DNA of 64,000 nt from G963666945 sp963666945 (GCA_963666945.2 CAXXRT010000053.1:1-64000), one strand, 5' to 3'; positions 48,926 to 59,480 are shown, counted from the first letter of the stretch. The notes: generated by a model from the sequence alone, not told the origin. A program made the numbers and translations.

Positions 48926-50005
48926 ATGAGAAAGCATATTTTTAACGCAGGTCCTTGTAAATTACCTGATTCAACATTAGAAAATACTGCAAAAGCAGTT
49001 ATGGAACTTGAAAATTGTGGTCAATCAATTATGGAAGTATCACACCGATCAAAAGATTTCCAGAAGGTGTTCGATGAAGCCGTTGATTTGTTTAAAGAAT
49101 TGTTAAATATTCCTGAGGGATATAGTGTTCTTTTCTTAGGTGGTGGAGCTAGTACTCAGTTTGCTACTATCCCATTTAACTTTATGAAGACAAAGGCTGC
49201 CTATGTAAATACAGGTACATGGTCTGCCGGAGCTATTAAAGAGGCTAAGCTTTTCGGTGAAGTTGAAGTAGTTGCTTCTTCTGAGGATAAAGATTTTACT
49301 TTTTATCCAAAGAATTTTGAGGTTCCTTCTGATGTTGATTATCTTCACCTAACTTCTAACAACACAATTAGAGGTACTGAATTTTTCGAAGATAAAACTT
49401 ATAACGTTCCTGTTATTTGTGATATGTCTTCTGATATTATGAGTCGTCCCGTTGATGTTTCAAAATACGCTATGATTTATGGTGGATGTCAAAAGAACTT
49501 AGGTGCAGCTGGTGTTACTTTTGTTATTATTAAAGATGAATTCGCTGAGAAGAATATGGTTGAAGGTAGAGCTATTCCTACAATGTGGAAATATACAACT
49601 CACATTAATAAAGGTTCTATGAATAATACTCCTCCATGTATAAACATCTTCACTGTTAAGGAAACTCTTAAATGGGTAAAAGCTAACGGTGGTGTAGAAG
49701 GCATGGAAAAATTAGCTATTGAAAGAGCTGATATGCTTTATGCTGAGATTGAAAGAAACTCAATGTTTGTTCCTACAGTAGAAGAAGGATCTCGTTCAAG
49801 AATGAATATCCCATTCGTTATGGCTGAAGGTAAAGAAGAACTTATGAAAGAATTTCTTGATTTTTCTGCAGAAAGAAATATTGTTGGAATTAAAGGTCAC
49901 CGTTCAGTAGGTGGATTCAGAGCTTCTACATATAATTCATGTACTATCGAAGACGTGAAAGCTCTTGTTGCCGCTATGCAGGATTTTGAAAAAGCAAAAG
50001 CTTAA
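48926..50005 (+). CDS. serC: Phosphoserine aminotransferase
   Basis: SerC converts 3-phosphohydroxypyruvate to phosphoserine. The PLP-binding Lys190 lies in GGCQKNLGAAG, with MEVSHRSKDF, FLGGGASTQF, CDMSSDIMSRP and GHRSVGGFRASTYN. The 359-residue length is standard. The next two genes are serA and DUF1015, a conserved Bacteroidota serine cluster. Confidence 0.96.
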   Translation: MRKHIFNAGPCKLPDSTLENTAKAVMELENCGQSIMEVSHRSKDFQKVFDEAVDLFKELLNIPEGYSVLFLGGGASTQFATIPFNFMKTKAAYVNTGTWSAGAIKEAKLFGEVEVVASSEDKDFTFYPKNFEVPSDVDYLHLTSNNTIRGTEFFEDKTYNVPVICDMSSDIMSRPVDVSKYAMIYGGCQKNLGAAGVTFVIIKDEFAEKNMVEGRAIPTMWKYTTHINKGSMNNTPPCINIFTVKETLKWVKANGGVEGMEKLAIERADMLYAEIERNSMFVPTVEEGSRSRMNIPFVMAEGKEELMKEFLDFSAERNIVGIKGHRSVGGFRASTYNSCTIEDVKALVAAMQDFEKAKA

Positions 50006-50021
50006 TTGAAAATACACTATC

Positions 50022-50055
50022 AGGCTGTCGCTATAAATTAGTGACAGCCTTTATA
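50022..50055 (+). terminator. Hairpin between serC and serA
   Basis: An 11-bp stem with one G-U pair (aggctgtcgct / agtgacagcct) is followed by a T-rich stretch. It may attenuate rather than fully stop transcription into serA. Confidence 0.6.
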
Positions 50056-50104
50056 TTATTTATACCTTTAGGGTTTTATAAATTAACATTAAAATACAGT
50101 AAAA

Positions 50105-51031
50105 ATGTCTAAAAAGGTTTTAGTTGCAACTGAAAAACCATTTGCTCCTGCTGCTGTTGAAGGAATTAGAGAAGTTGTTGAAGGTGCAGGATACGAACTT
50201 GCTCTTCTTGAGAAATATGGATCTCAGGATGACTTAATTAAAGCAGTAGCTGATGTTGATGCTATGATTATTCGCTCAGATAAAGCGAATAAAGAAGTTA
50301 TTAACGCAGCTAAAAATCTGAAAGTTATTGTACGTGCAGGTGCAGGTTACGATAATATTGATCTTGAAGCATGTAATGCTAACGGTGTTGTTGCAATGAA
50401 CACTCCAGGTCAGAACTCAAATGCTGTAGCCGAACTTGCTCTTGGAATGATGGTATTCCTTGCCCGTAATGGATTTAATGGTAAGGCGGGTACTGAGCTT
50501 ATGGGTAAGAAAATGGGAATCCATGCTTTCGGTAATGTTGGTAGAAATGTTGGTCGTATTGCAAAAGGTTTCGGGATGGAATTATATGCTTTCGATCCAT
50601 TTATGACAAAAGAGCAGATTCAAGCAGGTGGTGCTGTTGCTGTTGATACTGTAGAAGAACTTTACAGTACTTGCGATTATATTTCTCTTCACATACCAGC
50701 AAACGATCAGACTAAAAAATCTATTAACTACGATCTTCTAAATAGAATGCCTGAAGGTGGTATCCTTGTAAATACTGCTCGTAAGGAGGTTATTGACGAA
50801 GAAGGTATTGTAAAATTAATGGAAGATAGAGCTGATTTTAAATATATATCAGATATAGCTCCTGATAATGCAGATGTTTTTGCTGAGAAATTTGATGGAA
50901 GATATTTCTTCACTCCTAAGAAAATGGGGGCTCAGACTGCAGAGGCAAACATTAATGCAGGTCTTGCGGGAGCAAGACAGATTGTAAACTTCTTCGAGAA
51001 CGGAGATGAGACATTCAGAGTAAATAAGTAA
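50105..51031 (+). CDS. serA: D-3-phosphoglycerate dehydrogenase (short form)
   Basis: The 308-residue NAD-dependent 2-hydroxyacid dehydrogenase lacks the ACT domain of long SerA. NAD-binding motif HAFGNVGRNVGRIAKGF, catalytic Arg region (VRAGAGYDNID), ISLHIPA, and VNTARKEVIDEEGI fit the family. Its place between serC and DUF1015 supports 3-phosphoglycerate as substrate. Without the ACT domain, serine feedback is not expected. Confidence 0.92.
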   Translation: MSKKVLVATEKPFAPAAVEGIREVVEGAGYELALLEKYGSQDDLIKAVADVDAMIIRSDKANKEVINAAKNLKVIVRAGAGYDNIDLEACNANGVVAMNTPGQNSNAVAELALGMMVFLARNGFNGKAGTELMGKKMGIHAFGNVGRNVGRIAKGFGMELYAFDPFMTKEQIQAGGAVAVDTVEELYSTCDYISLHIPANDQTKKSINYDLLNRMPEGGILVNTARKEVIDEEGIVKLMEDRADFKYISDIAPDNADVFAEKFDGRYFFTPKKMGAQTAEANINAGLAGARQIVNFFENGDETFRVNK

Positions 51032-51058
51032 TTGTTTAATATATAAAAGAGTAAAAAG

Positions 51059-52309
51059 ATGGCTATAGTAAAACCTTTTAAGGCTTTGCGTCCAACACAA
51101 GAGATTGCTGAAGAATTAGCATGTCTTCCTTATGATGTGATGAACTCAGAGGAAGCAGCTGAGATGGCAAAAGGAAAAGAGAGATCGTTACTTCATATCA
51201 CAAGAGCAGAGATAGATTGTCCTGCAGGGACAGATATACATTCCGAGACTGTTTATAATAAGGCTGTTGAGAACTTAAAAGCTTTCCAGGAAAAAGGATG
51301 GTTAGTTCAAGATGAAGAAGCTAGATATTATATCTATGCTCAGACAATGGATGGACGTACTCAATATGGTATTGTTGCTAATGCAGCTTGCGAAGATTAC
51401 AATAATGGTATCATCAAAAAGCATGAGTTAACTCGTCCGGATAAAGAAGAAGACAGAATGATTCTTACTCGTTATCTGAATGCTAATATTGAGCCAGTAT
51501 TCTTTTCGTATAAAGCAGTGCCAGAAATTGATGAAATAGTAGCTAATTGGGTAAATGATCACAAAGCTGATTATGACTTTACTGCTGAAGATGGTTTTGG
51601 TCACCATTTCTGGGCTATTACCGATGCTGAATTAAATAATAAATTAGAAGAACTTTTCGCAACTAAAGTTCCTGCAACTTATGTAGCTGATGGTCACCAT
51701 AGAACTGCTGCTGCTGCAAGAATTGGTCTTGAAAAGAAAGAAAATAACCCTAACCACACAGGTGATGAGGAGTACAACTATTTTATGGCAGTTCACTTCC
51801 CAGATAATCAACTTAAGATTATTGACTATAACCGTGTAGTTAAAGATCTTAATGGACTTTCTGTTGAAGAATTTATTGCTATGGTAGGAGAAACTTTCGA
51901 AGTGGAGATGATGGGAGAAGATATTTATACTCCTGCAAAACTTCATGAATTCTCTATGTTCCTTGAAGGTAAGTGGTATAAACTTACTGCTAAAGAAGGA
52001 ACATATAATGATAATGATCCTATTGGTGTACTTGATGTTACCATCCTTTCAAATCTTGTACTTGATAAAGTATTAGGTATTGAAGATCTTCGTACTTCAA
52101 CAAGAATTGATTTTGTTGGTGGTATCAGAGGACTAGGTGAATTAGAAAGAAGAGTAAACAAGGGAGAGATGAAAGTAGCATTCGCTCTTTATCCTGTTTC
52201 TATGCAGCAGTTAATTGATATAGCTGATACTGGAAATATTATGCCTCCTAAAACTACTTGGTTTGAGCCTAAGCTAAGATCAGGTTTAGCAATTCACAAA
52301 TTAGACTAA
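51059..52309 (+). CDS. DUF1015 family protein
   Basis: This 416-residue protein starts 27 bases after serA and has the DUF1015 landmarks: KPFKALRPTQEIAEELACLPYDV, KERSLLHITRAEID, RYYIYAQTMDGRTQYGIVA, HELTRPDKEEDR, YVADGHHRTAAAARI and DLRTSTRIDFVGGIRGL. The family resembles ParB/SbnI-type serine kinases; members linked to serine genes may phosphorylate serine. Its role in this operon is unproven but the linkage is consistent. Confidence 0.92.
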   Translation: MAIVKPFKALRPTQEIAEELACLPYDVMNSEEAAEMAKGKERSLLHITRAEIDCPAGTDIHSETVYNKAVENLKAFQEKGWLVQDEEARYYIYAQTMDGRTQYGIVANAACEDYNNGIIKKHELTRPDKEEDRMILTRYLNANIEPVFFSYKAVPEIDEIVANWVNDHKADYDFTAEDGFGHHFWAITDAELNNKLEELFATKVPATYVADGHHRTAAAARIGLEKKENNPNHTGDEEYNYFMAVHFPDNQLKIIDYNRVVKDLNGLSVEEFIAMVGETFEVEMMGEDIYTPAKLHEFSMFLEGKWYKLTAKEGTYNDNDPIGVLDVTILSNLVLDKVLGIEDLRTSTRIDFVGGIRGLGELERRVNKGEMKVAFALYPVSMQQLIDIADTGNIMPPKTTWFEPKLRSGLAIHKLD

Positions 52310-52324
52310 TTATTTAGTTTAACT

Positions 52325-52366
52325 ATAAAAAAATAGCCACTCTGACAGAGTGGCTATTTTTTTATA
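52325..52366. terminator. Bidirectional terminator after the ser operon
   Basis: A nearly perfect stem (aaaaaaatagccactct / agagtggctattttttt) with a 3-nt loop lies between converging genes. Confidence 0.9.
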
Positions 52367-52387
52367 GTTAAATTAGGTTTTATATGT

Positions 52388-52840
52388 TTACTTGAAACTT
52401 ACCAATTCAATATCAAATATTCTGACTTGGCTGTCCTGATATCCCCAATGTGAAGGAATGATAAATGTTCCTTTACCTCCAGGTTTTAACATGGGAATAC
52501 ATACTTGCCATCCAGGGATAAGTTTTATTAAATTAAATGTTGCTGTTTGACCAGGTTTGCTTTCATCAAATACAGAACCATTTAAAAAGTATCCTTTGTA
52601 TTTTACTGTTACTTCAGAATCATAATCAGGGGTTTCTCCTATTCCTTCTTCATCTATTATATAATAAATACCTGATTCATGTCTTGTTGCTTCAATTTTA
52701 TTTTCTGTTACATACTCTTTTATCTTCTTTTCATCAATTTCATCTTGGGTTTCAATGTCGCTAAAGCATGATTGCATAAATAGCATAGCCAACATTAATA
52801 GAATACACGAGTTGATTCTTTTGTAATTTACTTTAACCAT
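52388..52840 (-). CDS. FKBP-type peptidyl-prolyl isomerase lipoprotein
   Basis: The 150-residue protein has a lipobox (LFMQSC), a helical stretch (about 28-50) and an FKBP domain: VTVKYKGYFLNGSVFDES, LIPGWQVCIPMLKPGGKGTFIIPSHWGYQ and FDIELVSF. It would catalyse proline isomerisation in the periplasm or outer membrane and resembles the Gld1/GldI class of small FKBP lipoproteins. It is monocistronic. Confidence 0.9.
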   Translation of the reverse strand: MVKVNYKRINSCILLMLAMLFMQSCFSDIETQDEIDEKKIKEYVTENKIEATRHESGIYYIIDEEGIGETPDYDSEVTVKYKGYFLNGSVFDESKPGQTATFNLIKLIPGWQVCIPMLKPGGKGTFIIPSHWGYQDSQVRIFDIELVSFK

Positions 52841-53119
52841 TTTTGTATTTATTTGTTTCTTAAAATTTAGCTTTATTTGGGTCTAACAAAAATAATAAGA
52901 CAAATGAGATACACAATGATTGGGTTAAATAATATTGACTTGATTATTGAATAACTGTATAAAGAAGTTAATACAGACTATTGAAACAAGATTGTATAAA
53001 TAATAATAATAGCAATAATTTATTAATCCTTATTATATCTTATCTTTTATTATGAAATAGTCATTTTGATTGGAATAACAAAAGTATATTTTGACTAATA
53101 TTGCAGCAAAATTAAATAG

Positions 53120-54004
53120 ATGATATTATCTGTAAAAGTAAAGGGATTATTAATGGTTATGGTATCGGCGATTCTATATGGATTCATGCCTTTGCTAGCC
53201 CGTTTTTCATATCAGGAAGGAGTAAATGTAGTATCTGTATTGTTTTACAGATATCTTTTTGCATTTATGATGTTGGTCTGTTTTGTATTTATTCGCAAGA
53301 TTGATTTAAGGATAAATATTAAACAATTTTTGGTGATTATGACAGCAGCTGTAGTGGGAACCGTATTTACTACTTATAGTTTATTTCTATCGTATGATTA
53401 CATATCTATTGGTCTGGCATCAACGTTACACTTTATATACCCGGCAATAACCTGTATTCTGTCAATAATAATATATAAAGAGAATTTTAGTAGAAATAAA
53501 TTATTTGCCCTTATTCTATCAATTATCGGGATAGTGTTTTTAACCTTTAATAAAGATATTCAATTAAATGTAAAAGGTGTATTCTGGGCATTGATTTCCG
53601 GTTTGTTTTATGCCATATATATTATTTGTGCTGCTAATAAAGAATTAAAGAAATTAAGTCCTTATACCGTAGCTTTTTACGTGTTTGGGATTACTGGAAT
53701 TCTATTCTTTATTTGGGGAGCAAAAACTGGTTCCATTAATTACGATTTATCTTATAAGGCGATTCTGTATCTTGGAAATTTGAGTTTTTTATCAACATTT
53801 GTAGCTGTAATTTTATTTTTTGTAGGTATGCAAGGAATTGGTCCTTCAAATGCTGCAATATTGAGTACTTTTGAACCAATAACAGGGGTGGTATTGGGAT
53901 TATTGATTTTTAATGAACAGTTAAATATTAATATGTTATTCGGTAGTTTTTTTGTGCTTTTGTCTGTTTCCCTGATTTCTAAGGATAAGTCTGTTATTGT
54001 ATAA
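53120..54004 (+). CDS. EamA/DMT family transporter
   Basis: The 294-residue protein has ten predicted membrane segments in two EamA repeats (about 5-135 and 150-290). The pattern FYRYLFAFMML, SIGLASTLHFIYPAI and ILSTFEPITGVVLGLLIFNE is typical. DMT transporters move metabolites such as amino acids; the substrate is not evident. The upstream 279-bp gap shows no gene. Confidence 0.88.
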   Translation: MILSVKVKGLLMVMVSAILYGFMPLLARFSYQEGVNVVSVLFYRYLFAFMMLVCFVFIRKIDLRINIKQFLVIMTAAVVGTVFTTYSLFLSYDYISIGLASTLHFIYPAITCILSIIIYKENFSRNKLFALILSIIGIVFLTFNKDIQLNVKGVFWALISGLFYAIYIICAANKELKKLSPYTVAFYVFGITGILFFIWGAKTGSINYDLSYKAILYLGNLSFLSTFVAVILFFVGMQGIGPSNAAILSTFEPITGVVLGLLIFNEQLNINMLFGSFFVLLSVSLISKDKSVIV

Positions 54005-54084
54005 TTTGATGTAATAGAAATATTTTGTAGGAACAACGCAGTTTTGTAACTTTAGTATAACTATGCAAATTAATAGTGTTAGTT

Positions 54085-54843
54085 ATGAAATCGCTTTGGC
54101 TACGTTTTTATGCAGAACTAAATGATTTCCTTCCTGAAGACAAAAGACAGGTCCGATATCGCTATTTTTTTTGGGGATCGCCTACAATTAAAGATGTTAT
54201 TGAGTCGGAAGGAATTCCTCATACTGAAATTGATTTGATTCTTGTCAATGGGAAATCAGTTGATTTTAAATGTATAGTTAAGCAAAATGATGAGTTTTCA
54301 GTGTATCCGGTTTTTGAGACTATAGATATTTCTCCTGTTATTCATTTATTAAACAGACCACTTAGACATACTACGTTTATTGTTGATGTACATCTTGGTA
54401 AGCTTGCAAAATATTTAAGAATGCTAGGTTTTGATACTCTTTACAGGAATGATTATGAGGATCAGGAAATTGTAAGTATCTCTATCGCTGAAAATAGAAT
54501 AATACTGACTAGAGATATTTTTTTATTGAAGATTAAAGAAGTGTCTCATGGTTATTTTGTCCGAAATACTGATCCTAAAGAACAAATTAATGAAATACTA
54601 AGTCGTTTTGATATTTATTCTCAGATAAGACCTCTTTCCAGGTGTATTGATTGCAATAATGTAGTAATAAGAATAAATAAGTCAGAAATAATTCATTTAC
54701 TTGAGCCTAAGACCCAAAAATATTACAACGAGTTTTATAAATGTATAGAATGCAATAAAATTTATTGGAAAGGTTCTCATTACGCGAGAATATATAAGTT
54801 TATTGAAAGTTTAAAAGCAAATAAGAAATATAACCGATTATAA
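54085..54843 (+). CDS. Mut7-C RNase-domain protein with ubiquitin-like N-terminus
   Basis: Residues 1-80 form the Mut7-C ubiquitin-like domain (LWLRFYAELNDFLP, GSPTIKDVIESEGIPHTEID). The Mut7-C domain follows (FIVDVHLGKLAKYLRMLGFDT, RIILTRDIFLL) and ends in a zinc ribbon with two CxxC pairs (CIDC, CIEC). The PIN-like fold suggests RNA cleavage. The bacterial role is not established. The cobalamin adenosyltransferase gene starts 10 bases later. Confidence 0.9.
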   Translation: MKSLWLRFYAELNDFLPEDKRQVRYRYFFWGSPTIKDVIESEGIPHTEIDLILVNGKSVDFKCIVKQNDEFSVYPVFETIDISPVIHLLNRPLRHTTFIVDVHLGKLAKYLRMLGFDTLYRNDYEDQEIVSISIAENRIILTRDIFLLKIKEVSHGYFVRNTDPKEQINEILSRFDIYSQIRPLSRCIDCNNVVIRINKSEIIHLLEPKTQKYYNEFYKCIECNKIYWKGSHYARIYKFIESLKANKKYNRL

Positions 54844-54853
54844 ATAATATAAG

Positions 54854-55375
54854 ATGAAGAATAAAGGATATGTACAGGTATATACAGGTAATGGGAAAGG
54901 AAAAACTACAGCTGCATTGGGATTAGCACTGAGAGCTTTAGGTGCTGGAAAGAAAGTTTTTATTGGTCAATTTGTGAAAGGCAGGCCGTATAGTGAAATA
55001 GTTGCCATACAGAAATATCTTAAAGGAATTGATATTAAACAATATGGACTAGAATGCTTCATTTATAAAGAGCCAGATATAAATGATATAAAAGCTGCCT
55101 GTAAAGGTATAGAAGAAATGCGAGAAATAATTTTATCTGGTGATTATGACGTTGTTGTAATGGACGAATTAAACATTGCCTTGTATTATAAGCTGTTTGA
55201 TATAGAAAAGGTTGTTGAATTAATAAAGAATAAACCTTATCATGTAGAACTGGTAATAACAGGCAGATATGCTGATGATAAGGTCATAGAAATGGCCGAT
55301 CTGGTGACTGAAATGAAGGAGATTAAACACTATTATTTAAAAGGTATTGAAGCTAGGGAAGGGATAGAGATTTAG
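54854..55375 (+). CDS. cobO: Cob(I)yrinic acid a,c-diamide adenosyltransferase (CobO/BtuR type)
   Basis: It transfers the adenosyl group of ATP to reduced corrinoid. The P-loop GNGKGKTTAALGLALRA begins near residue 10, with FIGQFVKG and VVMDELNIALYYK later. The length of 173 residues matches the family. It serves B12 synthesis or salvage; no other cob genes are near. Confidence 0.92.
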   Translation: MKNKGYVQVYTGNGKGKTTAALGLALRALGAGKKVFIGQFVKGRPYSEIVAIQKYLKGIDIKQYGLECFIYKEPDINDIKAACKGIEEMREIILSGDYDVVVMDELNIALYYKLFDIEKVVELIKNKPYHVELVITGRYADDKVIEMADLVTEMKEIKHYYLKGIEAREGIEI

Positions 55376-55520
55376 GTGATTGAATTGATATTAATGGAAA
55401 AATTAAAATAATAAATGTAGAAACAAAATTACTTGCTCTTTAATATATCATAATCTTAATTTAAACGTATGTAGAAATAAGATGAGAAATTTGAAGTGTT
55501 GAGTAATTAAATATAAAAAG

Positions 55521-56009
55521 ATGTCTATGATGAAATCGTCTATTAAAATCGTTGAGTTTCCTAAGCGAAACTTAGCTTGTATTAGTCATGTTGGACCATA
55601 TATGGGAAATAGTGAATTATTTGAAAAATTATTCAAGCAGGTCATGGGATGGTTGTATGCTAAGGATTTGATTAAGACTGACATGGAGGCAATCACCGTT
55701 TATCATTATTATTCTGAATCTGTTCCTGAAAGAGAACAAAGAATTAGTGTGGGTTTTACCGTAACTGAAGGAACCTTACCTGAAGAAGAGATTGAAATTA
55801 TGGAAATTTCTGAAGGGAAATATGTTGTAGGTTCATTTGAGATTTCTCAAAATGACTATGAGAAAGCATGGAAGGATACATTTAATTATATTGAGGAAAA
55901 TAAACTTATTCCTCTAGATGGACCAATGTTTGAATTATATAAAAATGATCCGGATAAGCATCCCCAAGGTATGCATCTGGTAGATATTTGTATTGCAATT
56001 AAAAAATAA
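55521..56009 (+). CDS. GyrI-like small-molecule-binding protein
   Basis: The 162-residue protein matches the GyrI/AraC effector-binding (SOUL-like) fold: VEFPKRNLACISHVGPYMGN, RISVGFTVTEG, ISEGKYVVGSFEIS, FELYKNDPDKHPQGMHLVDICIAI. There is no DNA-binding domain, so it is a stand-alone binder. Some relatives bind or hydrolyse drugs. The 195 bases after it hold no gene I can support. Confidence 0.85.
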   Translation: MSMMKSSIKIVEFPKRNLACISHVGPYMGNSELFEKLFKQVMGWLYAKDLIKTDMEAITVYHYYSESVPEREQRISVGFTVTEGTLPEEEIEIMEISEGKYVVGSFEISQNDYEKAWKDTFNYIEENKLIPLDGPMFELYKNDPDKHPQGMHLVDICIAIKK

Positions 56010-56204
56010 ATGGAAGAATTACTTTTTTGCTTAGTTAAGGATTATCAGGACAGGGAACTGGTGAAAATAGGACAGCTCGTATTGTTCTTTCAATGATTGA
56101 TGTTGGGAGAGATAATATGGTTTAAAAGTAAATTATTATTTTACAAAACTTTAATTTTAAAGTATCGTATCTATAAGGTGTATCATTTAAAATAAATAAA
56201 GATA

Positions 56205-59200
56205 ATGATATATCATTTGCCTGATACTTATAAGATAAATTTAAACAAAATACTGATTCTAGTTTGTTGGTTTTTGTTTTGCGTTATTAGTGTATCCTTT
56301 TCACAGATAATTGACTTTAAACATTATTCGATTAAAGATGGACTTTCTCAGATAGAGATAAAATGTTTGTTTCAGGATACCGAAGGATATCTGTGGATTG
56401 GAACACAAAATGGATTGAATAAATTTGATGGATATTATTTTGAAAATATATTTAATGATCCTACTGATTCAACTACTATTTCAAGTAATTGGATTTTCGG
56501 AATTACGGAAGATTCTGAAGGGAACTTATGGATTGGTACAAAAGAAGGTCTAAATAAATACGATAAAAGGAACGATGTCTTTTACAGAATAAACTACAAA
56601 AATGAGAACTCTGTTGTTATAGATAATTTTGTTTACGGAGTAGCTTCGGACAGTTCAAATATTTATACAAATACTCCCCCGTCTTTGTCTGTATTAAATT
56701 ATAAAACTGGAAATCTCAAAGTTTATAACAATGATTTTGCCTACGATGGTATACTTTATGATTTAACTTATCCAATAATTGTTGGCAGAGATGGTTTGGT
56801 TTGGATAGGTTCTCAAAGGGGGCTTTATTACTTTAATCTTCAGGATGAAAGATTCTTCAATTTTAAAGTAGAAATGAATAATCATAATGCAATTAGTAAT
56901 TATCATATTACAGCCTTATGTGAGGATAAATGGGGGAATATTCTTATAGGTACAGAGAATGGATTAAATATTTATAATCCCGATACCAGGATGATAAGGC
57001 AGTATTTCCATGATAAAAATAATTCCAATAGCTTAACTCATAATTTTATTCGATCAATAATATGCGATAATACCGGTGCCTATTGGGTTGGTACAGAAGA
57101 AGGAGGCTTGAATAAAATAGTCGTCGACAGGGAAACCGGAAGACTTATTTTTACACATTATAGGAGTGAAGCTGAAAGTACCGATTTTATTAGTCATGAT
57201 TTAGTTTATTCATTATTGGAGGATAGATCTTGTAATCTTTGGATAGGAACTTTAGCCGGATTGGATAAAATTGATTTAAAGAAGAAGAAATATAGAGTAT
57301 ATAAAAAGGCTGAGAATCCGGGTTCAATTGATTTGTTGGATAATTTTATTGCTTCTGTATATAAAGATGATAATGACGTTTTATGGATTGGCAATTGGGG
57401 AAAGGGCTTAAATTTGTACGATATAAATACAAATGAGGTTATTCATTATTCAACTTCCCATAGTGGTAAGAGAAATATTCCGAATAATTATGTCCATGTT
57501 CTTTTTAAAGATACTAAGTCTCGTTTATGGTTAGGAACAAGAAATGGCGTATGTATATACAGTAGGAATAAAGAAAGATTTATCACTTTTCATGAATATT
57601 TTGATATTGTCGATCCTGGATATTTTAGCAATAATCGTGTTTATTGTATTAGTGAGGATGTAAGAGGAGAAATATGGATAGGTACAGGTAATGGAATATT
57701 TGTTTTCAATCCGGAAACTAAGGAAAATAAAATTTTTAGACAGGGATACATAAAACCTTATGATATCGCTCATAACTTGGTGTATTCAATTCTTGAAGAT
57801 AGGGATAAGCAAATCTGGATAGCAACTTCTGATGGTTTAGATAGGTATGATCCATTAAAGAATAAAATATACCATTACAGAAATAATCCTAAATCAACAA
57901 ATACTTTATGTTATGATTTTACAATATCTCTTTGTGAAGATAAATATGGCAATATATGGATTGGAACAAGCACGGGTGCCAATAGGTTTAATAAGAGGGA
58001 TTCTGTTTTTACATATTATTCAATTAAGAATGGATTGCCAAGTAATATAGTCTATAATATTATTGAGGATAGTAATAATGATCTATGGTTTACTACAGGA
58101 AGAGGTTTAGCCAAGTTTGATATAACGGAAGAGGTATTTAAGGTTTATAGTTTTGAGGAGGAATTACAAGGTGCTGAATTTAATTTAAAGGCAGTATTTA
58201 AATCAGACGATGGCGAAATGTTTTTTGGAAGTGTTGGAGGTTTGATTTCTTTTTATCCAGATTCTCTTCGTGATGATAATTATATTCCGCCTGTTGTCAT
58301 TACTTCGTTTTATAAAGAACAGGATGGAAATAGAAGTAAATTAAATGTATATAAGGATGACATAGTTCTGTCGTATAAGGATTATGCATTTACAATAACA
58401 TTCGCTGCTCTTGACTTTACTAATTCTCTCAAGAATATTTATGCATTTAAGATGGAAGGGCTTTCGGAAGAATGGATAGATTTACGAAATAGACGATTCG
58501 TACATTTCACGAATCTGGCTCCAGGTAAATATGTGTTTTCTGTAAAAGGATCAAATCATGATGGAGTATGGAATGATATTCCAACAAGTATAAAGATTTG
58601 GATATTGCCACCTTGGTGGAAAAGTAATTATGCATATATAGTATATATTTTTATGATAATGGCTTCAATTATAGGTATAATAAGATGGAGGGAAAAGAAT
58701 TTAATTAGGGAAAAGAAAATTTTGGACAATAAGATTAAGGAGCGTACTGCTGAAATTGCAATGCAAAAGGAAAAATTGGATGAATTGAATGTGACTAAGG
58801 ATAAATTTTTTTCTATTCTGGCTCATGATCTTAAAAATCCTTTCTCAAGTTTATATTCTATGAGTGAAATAGTATATAGCAAATATTCCGAATTGGAAGA
58901 AGAAGATAAAATTTTAGCTTTAAAGAAAATACATAAATCTGCTGAACTTATATATAATTTGCTTGAGAATTTACTTACATGGTCGAATTCTCAAAGAGGA
59001 CGTATAGAATATTCTCCTGTGAAATTTAATCTTTCAAAGTTAGTTGATCAGAATATAAATCTGCATAAGCATCACGCAGATAAGAAGGGGGTTTCAGTTT
59101 TAAATAGAAATGAGAATGACTATTTGGTTTATTCAGATAGACAGATGATAAATACGATATTGAGAAATTTGATAAATAATGCAGTAAAATTTACCGGTAA

Positions 59201-59480
59201 AGGAGGTAAAGTTGAAGTATTTGTAAAAAATAAAAGTGATTTATTTGAAGTCGAAGTAAGAGATGATGGAATGGGAATACCAAAAGGGAATAAGGATAAG
59301 TTATTTCACATTGATAAGAAATATAAAACCAATGGTACTGATGGAGAAAAGGGGACAGGGTTGGGATTGATCTTATGTAAGGAATTTGTTGAAAAATGTG
59401 GTGGAAGTATATGGTGCGAAAGTAAAGAGGGAGAAGGAACATCGTTTTATTTTACAATACCCATATCACATGATCGATGA
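56205..59480 (+). CDS. Two-component propeller sensor histidine kinase
   Basis: The 1091-residue protein has a signal anchor (ILILVCWFLFCVISVSFSQ), about 14 repeats of the regulator-propeller type (YLWIGTQNGLNKFD, NLWIGTKEGLNKYD and so on) in two 7-bladed propellers, a Y_Y_Y domain (about 700-800), one membrane segment near 812-830, a coiled region, HisKA with His874 (SILAHDLKNP) and an HATPase domain (NLINNAVKF, DDGMGIP, GTGLGLILC). It lacks the receiver and AraC domains of hybrid systems, so it must signal to a separate regulator, not found nearby. Confidence 0.93.
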   Translation: MIYHLPDTYKINLNKILILVCWFLFCVISVSFSQIIDFKHYSIKDGLSQIEIKCLFQDTEGYLWIGTQNGLNKFDGYYFENIFNDPTDSTTISSNWIFGITEDSEGNLWIGTKEGLNKYDKRNDVFYRINYKNENSVVIDNFVYGVASDSSNIYTNTPPSLSVLNYKTGNLKVYNNDFAYDGILYDLTYPIIVGRDGLVWIGSQRGLYYFNLQDERFFNFKVEMNNHNAISNYHITALCEDKWGNILIGTENGLNIYNPDTRMIRQYFHDKNNSNSLTHNFIRSIICDNTGAYWVGTEEGGLNKIVVDRETGRLIFTHYRSEAESTDFISHDLVYSLLEDRSCNLWIGTLAGLDKIDLKKKKYRVYKKAENPGSIDLLDNFIASVYKDDNDVLWIGNWGKGLNLYDINTNEVIHYSTSHSGKRNIPNNYVHVLFKDTKSRLWLGTRNGVCIYSRNKERFITFHEYFDIVDPGYFSNNRVYCISEDVRGEIWIGTGNGIFVFNPETKENKIFRQGYIKPYDIAHNLVYSILEDRDKQIWIATSDGLDRYDPLKNKIYHYRNNPKSTNTLCYDFTISLCEDKYGNIWIGTSTGANRFNKRDSVFTYYSIKNGLPSNIVYNIIEDSNNDLWFTTGRGLAKFDITEEVFKVYSFEEELQGAEFNLKAVFKSDDGEMFFGSVGGLISFYPDSLRDDNYIPPVVITSFYKEQDGNRSKLNVYKDDIVLSYKDYAFTITFAALDFTNSLKNIYAFKMEGLSEEWIDLRNRRFVHFTNLAPGKYVFSVKGSNHDGVWNDIPTSIKIWILPPWWKSNYAYIVYIFMIMASIIGIIRWREKNLIREKKILDNKIKERTAEIAMQKEKLDELNVTKDKFFSILAHDLKNPFSSLYSMSEIVYSKYSELEEEDKILALKKIHKSAELIYNLLENLLTWSNSQRGRIEYSPVKFNLSKLVDQNINLHKHHADKKGVSVLNRNENDYLVYSDRQMINTILRNLINNAVKFTGKGGKVEVFVKNKSDLFEVEVRDDGMGIPKGNKDKLFHIDKKYKTNGTDGEKGTGLGLILCKEFVEKCGGSIWCESKEGEGTSFYFTIPISHDR

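Noticed and set aside
56010..56204. Short open frame with GTGENRTARIVLSMID after the GyrI-like gene
   Set aside because: It is about 25 codons with no start codon, no family that I recognise and no matching partner nearby. It may be a remnant, but I cannot support it as a gene.
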